From assembly GCA_002352055.1 (NCBI GenBank), contig DEHS01000059.1, forward strand, positions 1-6,966: DNA of 6,966 bases, given 5' to 3'. Of this stretch, positions 1 through 6,213 are shown one piece after another. The notes beneath the pieces were generated by a model. It was not told where the DNA came from. It saw only the letters and a program-made list of their open reading frames with translations, and did not search any database. Origin of the DNA: Legionellaceae bacterium UBA2794. Its GTDB lineage: Bacteria; Pseudomonadota; Gammaproteobacteria; Legionellales; Legionellaceae. Within the stretch, counting starts at the first letter, position 1. Every line of letters starts with the position of its first letter. The translations under genes were made by a program, and so were the position numbers.

Positions 1-58
1 AAGACGGTCTTTTAAAAAATTGTCCAGCACAAAGTTGTCTTTTTTTCAATCGGAGTGT

Positions 59-78
59 TTTAATAATTCCTTAATAAA
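59..78 (+). promoter_or_regulatory. Putative PmrA box (tandem TTAAT direct repeat)
   Basis: Two TTAAT cores start 11 bp apart (60-64 and 71-75). They sit in half-sites tTTAATaaT (59-67) and cTTAATaaA (70-78), separated by 2 bp. This matches in spacing and core the published Legionella PmrA element, cTTAATatT-N2-cTTAATatT, which activates many Dot/Icm effector genes. The pair occupies the place where a -35 hexamer would be, just upstream of a perfect -10 that lacks any good -35. That is what an activator-dependent promoter should look like. The match is by eye and from memory; regulation by PmrA is inferred. Confidence 0.6.
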
Positions 79-85
79 ACTATCG

Positions 86-91
86 TATAAT
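86..91 (+). promoter_or_regulatory. -10 box (TATAAT) of the Wip-like phosphatase gene
   Basis: A perfect TATAAT lies 7 bp after the tandem TTAAT element, with no recognisable TTGACA 16-18 bp upstream. Transcription would begin near 97-99, giving a leader of about 22 nt to the ATG at 120. The upstream in-frame ATG at 90 overlaps this -10 box and so would not be in the transcript. Confidence 0.6.
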
Positions 92-109
92 GTCACAAAA
101 ATATTACTC

Positions 110-114
110 AGGAG
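110..114 (+). promoter_or_regulatory. Ribosome binding site deciding the start at 120
   Basis: AGGAG is followed by a 5-nt spacer (ttatt) and ATG at 120. No such site precedes the in-frame ATG at 90. The 312-aa gene near the right end has the same AGGAG plus 5-nt arrangement. Confidence 0.75.
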
Positions 115-119
115 TTATT

Positions 120-1655
120 ATGCGGCATGAATTTATTAATGAGTCGGTTGATATTTATAAGTTACCTCAAGTTGATAAAGAACATGATGAGGCTACTGAA
201 ATTACAACTGGCGATTTACACGCAAATTCTATGAATTTAATGTTTATGCTTGTAAAACATGGCATAGCAACCAACATCAATGAAAATGAATATAATGAGC
301 TCGCAAAGATATATAAAACCAAAGTAAATGATTTAACCAGAAAAGATATAGACCGGTTTAATACAATCCTATCTAAAATAAAATTCAATAAGAATTGTCT
401 GGTTAGACTGATTGGTGATGAACTTGCCGATAGAGGGCAGAATGATTATTTTATCCTTAAAATTCTTGAAAAATTAGATGAACATAAAGTTCCTGTTGAA
501 ATACTCATATCTAATCATAGTATTGAATTTATTGAAGCTACAGAAAAGCAAAATGATTTTAACGAGTCTATGTTACATCAAGGTAATCATGCGACTTCTA
601 TGAAGAATCTACAAACCCTTGTGGATAAAAAAATTGTAACAAAAGAGGAAATATTAGATATTGCCAACGAAAGTTATAAACCCTCTTTACGAGCAATTTC
701 ATACTCGCTAAGTGAGGACCAAAAAGAAATAACTATTTACAGTCATGCGGGCATAGGTTTGAACACGATTAAGTCCATCGCGCAAAAACTAAATCTAGAA
801 TATAAAGATGCAACCGCTAGTGACCTGGCACAAACGATTGATGCCATTAATGTACAGTTTCAAATACATGTCCAAAATAATACTATTAACACGTTGTATT
901 CACGAGAGAATATAAGTAAAGCTTATTATAATTCAAATTATGTCTTATCTGATGCACCTTTTGAATTTATTATGTGGAATAGACGCTATGATGAAATTGA
1001 CAGACCAGTCGAACAATATGGTTATAAACTAATGTTCGTTCATGGCCATGACAGCAATGATCCATTAATGAATAAAAATAGTTACACTCTTGATAGTACC
1101 TTAGGAAAGACTATCGGTTGGAACTCAGGAGATTATAAAGTTCTTTATACCCAAAAAGAGAAAATGGCGCATGTAAATAAGCCTGAAGAAATAGAATATG
1201 ATGACTCAATGATTGACCATAAAATACATCCCACAAGTGGCAGTTCTTCTAAATCACAGCAATATTTCTTATCTCAGCTAAAAGAGATTAGGACTAAACG
1301 ATACGATCTCATACTCAAAGATCACCATAGTGCGGCCAGTTCTGCTGAGCTTATATATACAACCATAAAGAATGGACATAAATATCTCACTGATGGAACG
1401 ATAAATATCCAGTCTTTTAAGCAGTTGTGTACCGAAGTCATTAATACACATCGACCAGAATTAGAAAAACATCGCGGTTGGAAGCAATTATTAGGTAATA
1501 TAGCACTTGCCGTCGCTGGAATGGGCGTTCTCTATTGTGTTGCCGGACTTATCAATAAAGCAGCAACTGGAAGATTTTTATTCTTTAAGGCAGACTCTAC
1601 TAAGAAAATCGAGCAGCTAGAGCGCTCAATAGAATCCATGTCGCAACCAATTTGA
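120..1655 (+). CDS. Wip-type PPP-fold phosphatase, probable Dot/Icm effector
   Basis: Predicted metallophosphatase of 511 aa. All PPP-fold signatures are present in order: GDLHAN (31-36), GDELADRG (99-106), SNHS (131-134), SHAG (208-211) and VHGHD (307-311). Together they supply the expected metal ligands Asp32, His34, Asp100, Asn132, His209 and His310, and the catalytic His133. The motifs deviate from eukaryotic PP1/PP2A (GDxHG, GNHE) in the way I recall for the Legionella effectors WipA (a tyrosine phosphatase) and WipB. The C-terminus has a hydrophobic segment (about 457-480), then TG-x3-FF (483-489) and a charged helix, suggesting membrane attachment in the host. The start at 120 is chosen because AGGAG (110-114) lies 5 nt upstream; the ATG at 90 extends the frame by 10 codons but overlaps the -10 box. 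No signal peptide is seen. Effector status and substrate are inferred; the phosphatase fold is well supported. Confidence 0.85.
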   Translation: MRHEFINESVDIYKLPQVDKEHDEATEITTGDLHANSMNLMFMLVKHGIATNINENEYNELAKIYKTKVNDLTRKDIDRFNTILSKIKFNKNCLVRLIGDELADRGQNDYFILKILEKLDEHKVPVEILISNHSIEFIEATEKQNDFNESMLHQGNHATSMKNLQTLVDKKIVTKEEILDIANESYKPSLRAISYSLSEDQKEITIYSHAGIGLNTIKSIAQKLNLEYKDATASDLAQTIDAINVQFQIHVQNNTINTLYSRENISKAYYNSNYVLSDAPFEFIMWNRRYDEIDRPVEQYGYKLMFVHGHDSNDPLMNKNSYTLDSTLGKTIGWNSGDYKVLYTQKEKMAHVNKPEEIEYDDSMIDHKIHPTSGSSSKSQQYFLSQLKEIRTKRYDLILKDHHSAASSAELIYTTIKNGHKYLTDGTINIQSFKQLCTEVINTHRPELEKHRGWKQLLGNIALAVAGMGVLYCVAGLINKAATGRFLFFKADSTKKIEQLERSIESMSQPI

Positions 1656-1694
1656 GCCTTCTTGCAATGATTTTGTGGAAGGGCCAGTCAGCAC

Positions 1695-1721
1695 CAAGGC
1701 CTCGAGGAAGATGAGGCCTTG
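1695..1721. terminator. Strong hairpin between convergent genes
   Basis: Perfect 9-bp inverted repeat: CAAGGCCTC (1695-1703) and GAGGCCTTG (1713-1721) with a 9-nt loop. It lies 40 bp after the stop of the Wip-like gene and 66 bp beyond the stop of the convergent monooxygenase gene, where a shared terminator is expected. Neither strand has a T-run directly after the stem, so it is not a classical intrinsic terminator. It could act as a 3'-end stabilising or bidirectional pausing structure. Confidence 0.4.
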
Positions 1722-1741
1722 CACTTAGTTAATATATATCG

Positions 1742-1766
1742 AACCTTTTTAGGTTAATATCTTTTT
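1742..1766 (+). terminator. Weak hairpin with downstream T-run
   Basis: A 5-bp stem, AACCT (1742-1746) and AGGTT (1751-1755), with a T4 loop, is followed after a few bases by CTTTTTC. It could serve as a second, weak terminator for the phosphatase transcript. The stem is short and AT-rich. Confidence 0.2.
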
Positions 1767-1786
1767 CTTACTTTAGCGATATTCAC

Positions 1787-3304
1787 TCAGTTGTTATCAA
1801 ATAGAAATAAATTAGGGCTTGACACTTCTTCTTGTTTTAATTGAGGGCATTTTAAAAAGCATAAATTCGCCAGTGTTGAAATATTATCTTTAGAGTGAAG
1901 TAAACGACGACGATAATTTTCTGTTTCTTTAAGCATGTTTAAAGCAGCATCGGGAGAACCATATTTGCCATTTAGATTGAAGCGACAGGGAGTGTAAGCA
2001 CCGTAGAGAAGTATGTGTTGTATCGCAGGGTTATAAAGTTTTAATTCCGGATATATCCCTAACCTCTTAGCAATTGATGTGGAAAATTCGATTTCATCAC
2101 GGCTCATAGTATGCTTAATTTCCTCCATCATTTGGTTATAAGGGGGTAAACTGTAAGTACCACTAAATACCGCACATGCCAATTTTGCTTGTAATTCTAC
2201 TAATGGGAATACTGCTCCTCTTGCTCCAGGATACATACCGACAAAGGCTAAGTTATCTGTTCCAGGCAAAAATGTATCTTCATATAATGAAGAAATATTT
2301 CTTAAATTATTCGGTAGAAAGGATAAATCACGCAAATAACCGGTACAGAAAATAATACAGTCATAAGTAATCTCACGATTATCCGTTAAAATGACCACAT
2401 TCTCGCTAAAGGATTCTATTTCACCGCGAACAGGTATAATTTGTTGACTCTTGACCCGATCGACATAATGATCAGCTACGACAAATCCTGCTGTTGTTTC
2501 AGGAAGCATTTTCCATTCAGCAATGTCATTTTGCTCTGCGCAATGGGTCAGCATCATTTGATATTGCTCTTCTTGCGTTAATTTTTTTCCTGCAGTGGCA
2601 TAAGTTTTTAATAAGTCTCGTGGGAGGGTGGGTCCATTGCTTTGTGAATTAATCGCGCGGTAACGTTTTATGATCCAGCGCGGTGTTCTAATTAGATGGG
2701 TCACTTGAGTTACTGTGGCAAGTTCCTCTGCAATCGCAGTTCCACTTAATGAGCCACCTACAACCAGAACTTTTTTACCCTTAAAATCTTCCGCATGACG
2801 ATATCGAGCACTATGTAATTTATTTTTTACCGTATCAAGCCCTTTAAAATCAGGTATATAGGGATTAGAAAACTTACTTGTCGCGATGATAACAGCAGTA
2901 AATGCCTCTTCTCTTATCGGCTCTTGATTCGTTTGGTAGCGAATAATCCATTGATTATCTTGTTGAAATACTGCAATAACTAGAGTCGCAAGTTTTATAT
3001 ATGGAGTTATTTTATGGTGGACCGCATAATGATTGAGATAATTATAAACCTCTTGCGTAGAAGGAAAATCAGGTGCATTTAATGGCCAGGCAAAATCCGA
3101 AAAAGTACCGGTATGTCGTGAAATATTTACCTTCATATTCGGCCAGGCACAACCTCTGTAAGCCGCATCACCCTCACCAGAAGCCCAAACGCCACCAATT
3201 ATTGGACTCATTTCAAAAACTGTTGGTTCCCATCCGACATGGAGTGCAGCAACAGCTGAGGTAATTCCCGATGGACCACCACCGATAATTGCAATTTTGG
3301 GCAT
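1787..3304 (-). CDS. Flavin-containing monooxygenase (FMO-like)
   Basis: Predicted FAD- and NADPH-dependent monooxygenase of 505 aa, which would oxygenate a nucleophilic N or S atom or a ketone of an unknown small substrate. Visible features in order: an N-terminal FAD Rossmann motif GGGPSG (8-13) with the ribose-binding acid Glu31 and a following GGVW (37-40); an FMO-type stretch FKG...HSARY (153-168), a variant of FxGxxxHxxxY; a second dinucleotide motif VVGGSLSG (181-188), where the usual middle Gly of GxGxxG is Ser185, similar to my memory of plant FMO GS-OX proteins; and FCTGY (319-323), the ATGY-type motif. Length is normal for class B FMOs with a modest C-terminal extension. No signal peptide or membrane segment is obvious, so it is probably cytosolic. 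The ATG at 3304 begins directly before the FAD strand and is preceded by AAGGA 7 nt upstream. It is convergent with the phosphatase gene and divergent from the thioredoxin gene. Substrate unknown. Confidence 0.85.
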   Translation of the reverse strand: MPKIAIIGGGPSGITSAVAALHVGWEPTVFEMSPIIGGVWASGEGDAAYRGCAWPNMKVNISRHTGTFSDFAWPLNAPDFPSTQEVYNYLNHYAVHHKITPYIKLATLVIAVFQQDNQWIIRYQTNQEPIREEAFTAVIIATSKFSNPYIPDFKGLDTVKNKLHSARYRHAEDFKGKKVLVVGGSLSGTAIAEELATVTQVTHLIRTPRWIIKRYRAINSQSNGPTLPRDLLKTYATAGKKLTQEEQYQMMLTHCAEQNDIAEWKMLPETTAGFVVADHYVDRVKSQQIIPVRGEIESFSENVVILTDNREITYDCIIFCTGYLRDLSFLPNNLRNISSLYEDTFLPGTDNLAFVGMYPGARGAVFPLVELQAKLACAVFSGTYSLPPYNQMMEEIKHTMSRDEIEFSTSIAKRLGIYPELKLYNPAIQHILLYGAYTPCRFNLNGKYGSPDAALNMLKETENYRRRLLHSKDNISTLANLCFLKCPQLKQEEVSSPNLFLFDNN

Positions 3305-3311
3305 CGATTAT

Positions 3312-3316
3312 TCCTT
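3312..3316 (-). promoter_or_regulatory. Ribosome binding site of the monooxygenase gene
   Basis: AAGGA on the minus strand, with a 7-nt spacer to the ATG at 3304. It supports the chosen start. I could not find a convincing -35/-10 pair on this strand in the 3317-3565 spacer. Confidence 0.5.
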
Positions 3317-3504
3317 ATCCTGTTTTGAGGTATTCTCTTTTATGCATTAAAATAAGATATAATTCATCTCATATTTTTCTAGTTAGCATAATAAAAAAGC
3401 ATCATATCAAAGATTAAAATCAAAACATAATGATTCAATTTAATGTGAAACAGTGAGCAATTAATGAAGCTCGTCCTGGAAAATATAAGTTATTATTACT
3501 CAAG

Positions 3505-3513
3505 TGTTATACT
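3505..3513 (+). promoter_or_regulatory. Extended -10 promoter of the thioredoxin-like gene
   Basis: TGTTATACT fits an extended -10 (TGn followed by TATACT), with no good -35. Transcription would start near 3520, leaving a leader of about 45 nt to the ATG at 3566, which contains the RBS AGGGA (3553-3557, 8-nt spacer). Confidence 0.4.
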
Positions 3514-3565
3514 TAATTTTTGTTAAAAGCATTTACCATTAAAACCTTAATCAGGGAATTATGTT

Positions 3566-4009
3566 ATGAATGATTCAATCCATATAGTTTGCACTGGCTG
3601 CCATACAACAAATCGTTTGCTCTCCTCACGCTTGGTTGAAAATCCAAAGTGTGGGAAATGTCAAAACGCACTTTTTTATGGAAAACCAGTTGCTTGTGAC
3701 ACAAGGCAATTCGATCTTCATCTCAAAAATAATGATATTCCCTTACTCGTTGATTTTTGGGCAAAATGGTTTGGGCCGTGTAAAATAATGACCCCTTATT
3801 TTGAAGCTGCGGCAAAGCTTCTTGAGCCACAAGTCAGACTTGTTAAAATCAATACTGAATTGCAACAAGTACTAGCCAGTCGCTATAACATTCAAAGTAT
3901 CCCTACTTTAATACTTTTTTCCCATGGAAAAGAAAGCGCGCGACATTCGGGAGTGATGAGTACTCAAGACATGGTTCGCTGGGTTAAACAGTATTTTAAT
4001 TTTAAATAG
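3566..4009 (+). CDS. TrxC-like thioredoxin lacking the first active-site cysteine
   Basis: 147-aa protein with the two-part design of thioredoxin 2 (TrxC): an N-terminal zinc ribbon with Cys9-x2-Cys12 and Cys29-x2-Cys32, then a thioredoxin fold (about 45-145) with the buried Asp63, the active-site loop W68-F69-G70-P71-C72-K73, and the cis-proline loop SIPT (111-114). In a normal family member residue 69 is the nucleophilic Cys of WCGPC. Here the codon at 3770-3772 is TTT, one base from TGT, so the protein keeps only the resolving Cys72. Dithiol-disulfide exchange should therefore be lost. It may be a dead paralogue, a monothiol or binding-type variant, or a sequence error. The rest of the frame is intact, with an RBS and promoter, which argues against general decay. 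Cytosolic; divergent from the FMO gene. Family assignment is firm; function of this copy is not. Confidence 0.85.
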   Translation: MNDSIHIVCTGCHTTNRLLSSRLVENPKCGKCQNALFYGKPVACDTRQFDLHLKNNDIPLLVDFWAKWFGPCKIMTPYFEAAAKLLEPQVRLVKINTELQQVLASRYNIQSIPTLILFSHGKESARHSGVMSTQDMVRWVKQYFNFK

Positions 4010-4048
4010 AGTAGAACCCAGTTCATTGTAATACCCATTATGTTCATA

Positions 4049-4076
4049 TTGAATTTACAAAAACGTAGTGTATGAT
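4049..4076 (+). promoter_or_regulatory. Sigma-70-like promoter of the 309-aa gene
   Basis: TTGAAT (4049-4054), a 16-bp spacer and TATGAT (4071-4076). Transcription would start near 4083, giving a leader of about 23 nt. It implies that the gene is transcribed independently of the thioredoxin gene although both lie on the same strand 96 bp apart. Confidence 0.45.
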
Positions 4077-4105
4077 TTCAAGCAAAAATTACTATTGAGA
4101 ACCTC

Positions 4106-5035
4106 ATGAAAAAATACCATATTGAATATATTCACGGTATCTGTACGCTGTATAATGATGATGCGAAACCTATTTTTAACAGGATCCAATTTAAATCATT
4201 CATCAAAAACAATTCACAACATTGGTCTGTATACATTTTTTCTGCTGACAAAACCATAGCGATTCGCGAAAAATTTAATCCATTTTACTGTGCAATAGGA
4301 TTAGGTGAATCTCGGTATATGTTTGGTTATGAAGAATTAGTCAATCAAGAATCCATGAGCCCAATACTTTCCTTCATTAAAATTATTCAGCAAATCGATT
4401 CAATCCCCCTATCTGCTTTTAAAGAAATTATGGCCATTATAAATTTTGATTTCAGTTCCCTTTTCAATCGTTGTGAAATCATCAAATTAGCGGACGCAGG
4501 TGATTTAGCAGCTGCCGTAAATAAAGCTCTTGAGGAATATTTAAAAGGAGATGATTCAATATTTACTGATTTAGCAAGCCATGCTGCGACCTATTTAGGC
4601 CAAGAAGCACATTGCACCGTTCTCGCGGGATTTCCAAGAAATCATCCTGACTTCAAACACGTAAACCATACGCTGCATAGTATGATGCTTAAGCAACCAA
4701 TGGCCAAAAACCCAGAGGATGCTATGAAAGCCTTAGAGAAAATGTTTTGTTATGCAAAGAATGCAGGATTATATCAAGATGCTGCTTCTTACTTCCTTAA
4801 ACTGTCTGATTGCTTAGGAGATAAACCTTTTATCGAGCAATTTAAGGATGATGATGCGACTCTACTCGCGATTGCCCGCAAACTTAGAGAGCAGAATAAT
4901 GAACTCAACGAATTTCGTACTTTCAAAGCTGGAAGAAATTCAATGACCCTCTTTCCCCAAGTGAATTCAGAAATCAATCATCCAGAAAATACGAAACAAA
5001 ATTCGGGTAGCGAAAATTTTTTTAAAAATAAGTGA
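4106..5035 (+). CDS. Unrecognised 309-aa protein, possible effector
   Basis: I do not recognise this protein. The N-terminal third (about 1-80) looks beta-rich, with alternating aromatic and hydrophobic residues (for example HWSVYIFS at 39-46). From about 85 to 265 it is mostly amphipathic helix with TPR-like helical pairs, including KALEKMFCYAKNAG (208-221) and the following YQDAASYFLKL (223-233). The last 30 residues (280-309) are polar, rich in Asn, Ser, Glu and Lys, and probably disordered, which would suit a C-terminal Dot/Icm secretion signal, though no defined motif such as an E-block is clear. There is no signal peptide or transmembrane segment. The start at 4106 is the first in-frame ATG, with a weak GAGA-type RBS 5-6 nt upstream, and is supported by the promoter placement. 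A hairpin with a T-run follows the stop. That it is a translated gene is likely; the effector idea is inference from context only. Confidence 0.75.
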   Translation: MKKYHIEYIHGICTLYNDDAKPIFNRIQFKSFIKNNSQHWSVYIFSADKTIAIREKFNPFYCAIGLGESRYMFGYEELVNQESMSPILSFIKIIQQIDSIPLSAFKEIMAIINFDFSSLFNRCEIIKLADAGDLAAAVNKALEEYLKGDDSIFTDLASHAATYLGQEAHCTVLAGFPRNHPDFKHVNHTLHSMMLKQPMAKNPEDAMKALEKMFCYAKNAGLYQDAASYFLKLSDCLGDKPFIEQFKDDDATLLAIARKLREQNNELNEFRTFKAGRNSMTLFPQVNSEINHPENTKQNSGSENFFKNK

Positions 5036-5064
5036 GTAACGCTACTCCTCATTTTCTCATATCC

Positions 5065-5102
5065 AGCATTTATACGGAAAGGATGCCGGTATTTTTAATG
5101 CT
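5065..5102 (+). terminator. Probable terminator of the 309-aa gene
   Basis: An inner stem pairs ATACGG (5072-5077) with CCgGTAT (5086-5092, one bulged G), followed immediately by T residues to 5096. An outer pairing AGCATT (5065-5070) with AATGCT (5097-5102) can extend it. It begins 30 bp after the stop at 5035. The imperfect stem and short T-run lower confidence. Confidence 0.45.
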
Positions 5103-5113
5103 CCGCTGCAAGT

Positions 5114-5155
5114 AAAAAAACGGGAAACACCTGAGATTTCCACAGGACTTCCCGT
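5114..5155 (-). terminator. Strong intrinsic terminator of the 312-aa gene
   Basis: Read on the minus strand, ACGGGAA (5155-5149) pairs with TTCCCGT (5126-5120), with an inner CCTG/CAGG stem (5146-5143 with 5133-5130). The stem runs straight into seven T residues (complement of A5114-5120). It lies about 60 bp beyond the stop at 5216, correctly oriented for that gene. Confidence 0.75.
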
Positions 5156-5215
5156 ACCTAAAACAAGTCATTATTTTAGTTTACTACTCAAACAGTTAAC
5201 TTTGAGTTTTAAAGT

Positions 5216-6154
5216 CTAGTATCGTAGACCCACTTCCTTTTCCAAAGCGTCCACTTTATTTTCGGTATTCGTTTTATTAGCGAAAAATCCATTGCCAGTA
5301 AATAAGTATTTACCTAAATTAATTAGACCTGCTGAAAACAATATTGTAGCTAAATTGACCAAGAAGCGCTTGTACTCCCGATGAACGCCAAAGTCAGCTT
5401 TTTTGTCATCAGCCATTTGTATTAATTTGGCTTTAAACAGAATATTTTCACATTTACCTTTAAGATCAGATGAATTATCCTCTTTTACGTCTTTATCAGT
5501 AGCTTTTTTCATTTCTTCAGCAAAATCTACTAAAGCATTTCCTTTTTTCAAAGCTGGACGAGAGTTTTTTTGTGTACCCTGACCCTTCAGACTCTTACCG
5601 AGCTGCGCTAATTCATCAATATTTATATTTAACGCCTTTTTTATTTCAATGGTCCATGAGCCCAGATTTTTATCTTTAAAATCGGTACTATTGATCGAAT
5701 CTAAGAAAATTGAGTAAAATTCCTCGGAGTTTTTTTCTATGAGTTTGTTTAAAACAGCAATTAAATATTGGGGTTTAGCAAGGATCAATGCTTCAATGTT
5801 GGGTCTCACAAGGCAATTGCTATATTCATATTCACCCCACTCCCCTCCGAACAAGCTGTCATAATCATTAAACGTAGATGACTTAGTATTTTGAATCTTC
5901 TCAATAAATTTAGCGGTAAGTAATATTTTAAAGGTTTCAAAGTCATTTTTATCGATACATTCCACTAATTTTTTTTGTATGGAGTCTATGTCAGACAATA
6001 TAGGGCCATAATGAAAACTTTGGTCTGGACGGGATCTTTCATTATGCTTAATGATAACTTCGCCGCAGTCGTTGTAAAAGTATTTCGTATTACAGTCACC
6101 ATGTCTGTCATTAACCACTTTGCTAGTATAAAGTATCTTTTCTTGTAATGGCAC
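5216..6154 (-). CDS. Unrecognised 312-aa protein with C-terminal membrane module, probable effector
   Basis: The N-terminal domain (about 1-180) is not one I recognise. It begins with a small aromatic and Cys-containing segment, followed by helical stretches such as IQKKLVECIDKNDFETFKILL (59-79), which has an ankyrin- or repeat-like feel but no clear consensus. A Lys-rich polar linker follows (about 186-256). The C-terminus has one hydrophobic segment (264-286), then TGNGFF (286-291) and a charged helix to the end. Residues 258-276 align without gaps to the same region of the Wip-like phosphatase in this window (HR-x2-K-x2-L-x-N-[LI]-A...G). The start is a GTG at 6154, supported by AGGAG 5 nt upstream; the ATG two bases earlier is out of frame. 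It has its own near-consensus promoter and a strong terminator, so it is monocistronic. Effector status is inferred from the shared C-terminus. Confidence 0.75.
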   Translation of the reverse strand: MPLQEKILYTSKVVNDRHGDCNTKYFYNDCGEVIIKHNERSRPDQSFHYGPILSDIDSIQKKLVECIDKNDFETFKILLTAKFIEKIQNTKSSTFNDYDSLFGGEWGEYEYSNCLVRPNIEALILAKPQYLIAVLNKLIEKNSEEFYSIFLDSINSTDFKDKNLGSWTIEIKKALNINIDELAQLGKSLKGQGTQKNSRPALKKGNALVDFAEEMKKATDKDVKEDNSSDLKGKCENILFKAKLIQMADDKKADFGVHREYKRFLVNLATILFSAGLINLGKYLFTGNGFFANKTNTENKVDALEKEVGLRY

Positions 6155-6159
6155 ATTCG

Positions 6160-6164
6160 CTCCT
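6160..6164 (-). promoter_or_regulatory. Ribosome binding site fixing a GTG start
   Basis: AGGAG on the minus strand is 5 nt from the GTG at 6154. The overlapping ATG at 6156-6154 is in another frame that does not give the long protein, so GTG is the start. Confidence 0.7.
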
Positions 6165-6184
6165 AAAATTTATAACAAGCGAAT

Positions 6185-6213
6185 ATTATATAGTTCGATC
6201 ATTTTTTCGTCAA
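6185..6213 (-). promoter_or_regulatory. Near-consensus sigma-70 promoter of the 312-aa gene
   Basis: On the minus strand: TTGACG (6213-6208), a spacer of exactly 17 bp and a perfect TATAAT (6190-6185). Transcription would start near 6178, with a leader of about 24 nt. This is the best core promoter in the window and suggests strong basal expression; no PmrA-type tandem TTAAT repeat is seen here. Confidence 0.75.

Noticed and set aside
1..47. Terminator of a gene left of the window
   Set aside because: A T-run (40-46) and an AAGAC/GTCTT pairing exist, but the loop would be about 31 nt and the stem only 5 bp.
90..119. In-frame ATG at 90 as the start of the phosphatase gene
   Set aside because: It overlaps the TATAAT box, has no ribosome binding site, and the ATG at 120 has AGGAG at ideal distance.
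167..388. 73-codon minus-strand open frame
   Set aside because: It lies entirely antisense to the well-supported phosphatase gene and shows no recognisable motif.
3073..3264. 63-codon plus-strand open frame
   Set aside because: Antisense to the start of the monooxygenase gene, with a composition (many His, Pro, Gln) typical of a shadow frame.
3317..3420. Minus-strand promoter for the monooxygenase
   Set aside because: TTGATA and TATGCT can be found but at 14-bp spacing; other pairs are equally poor in this AT-rich stretch.
3438..3465. Second PmrA box between the divergent genes
   Set aside because: Two TTAAT cores occur but start 21 bp apart, not the 11 bp needed for the element.
4789..4977. 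62-codon minus-strand open frame
   Set aside because: Antisense to the 309-aa gene, Ser/Leu-rich shadow with no own signals.
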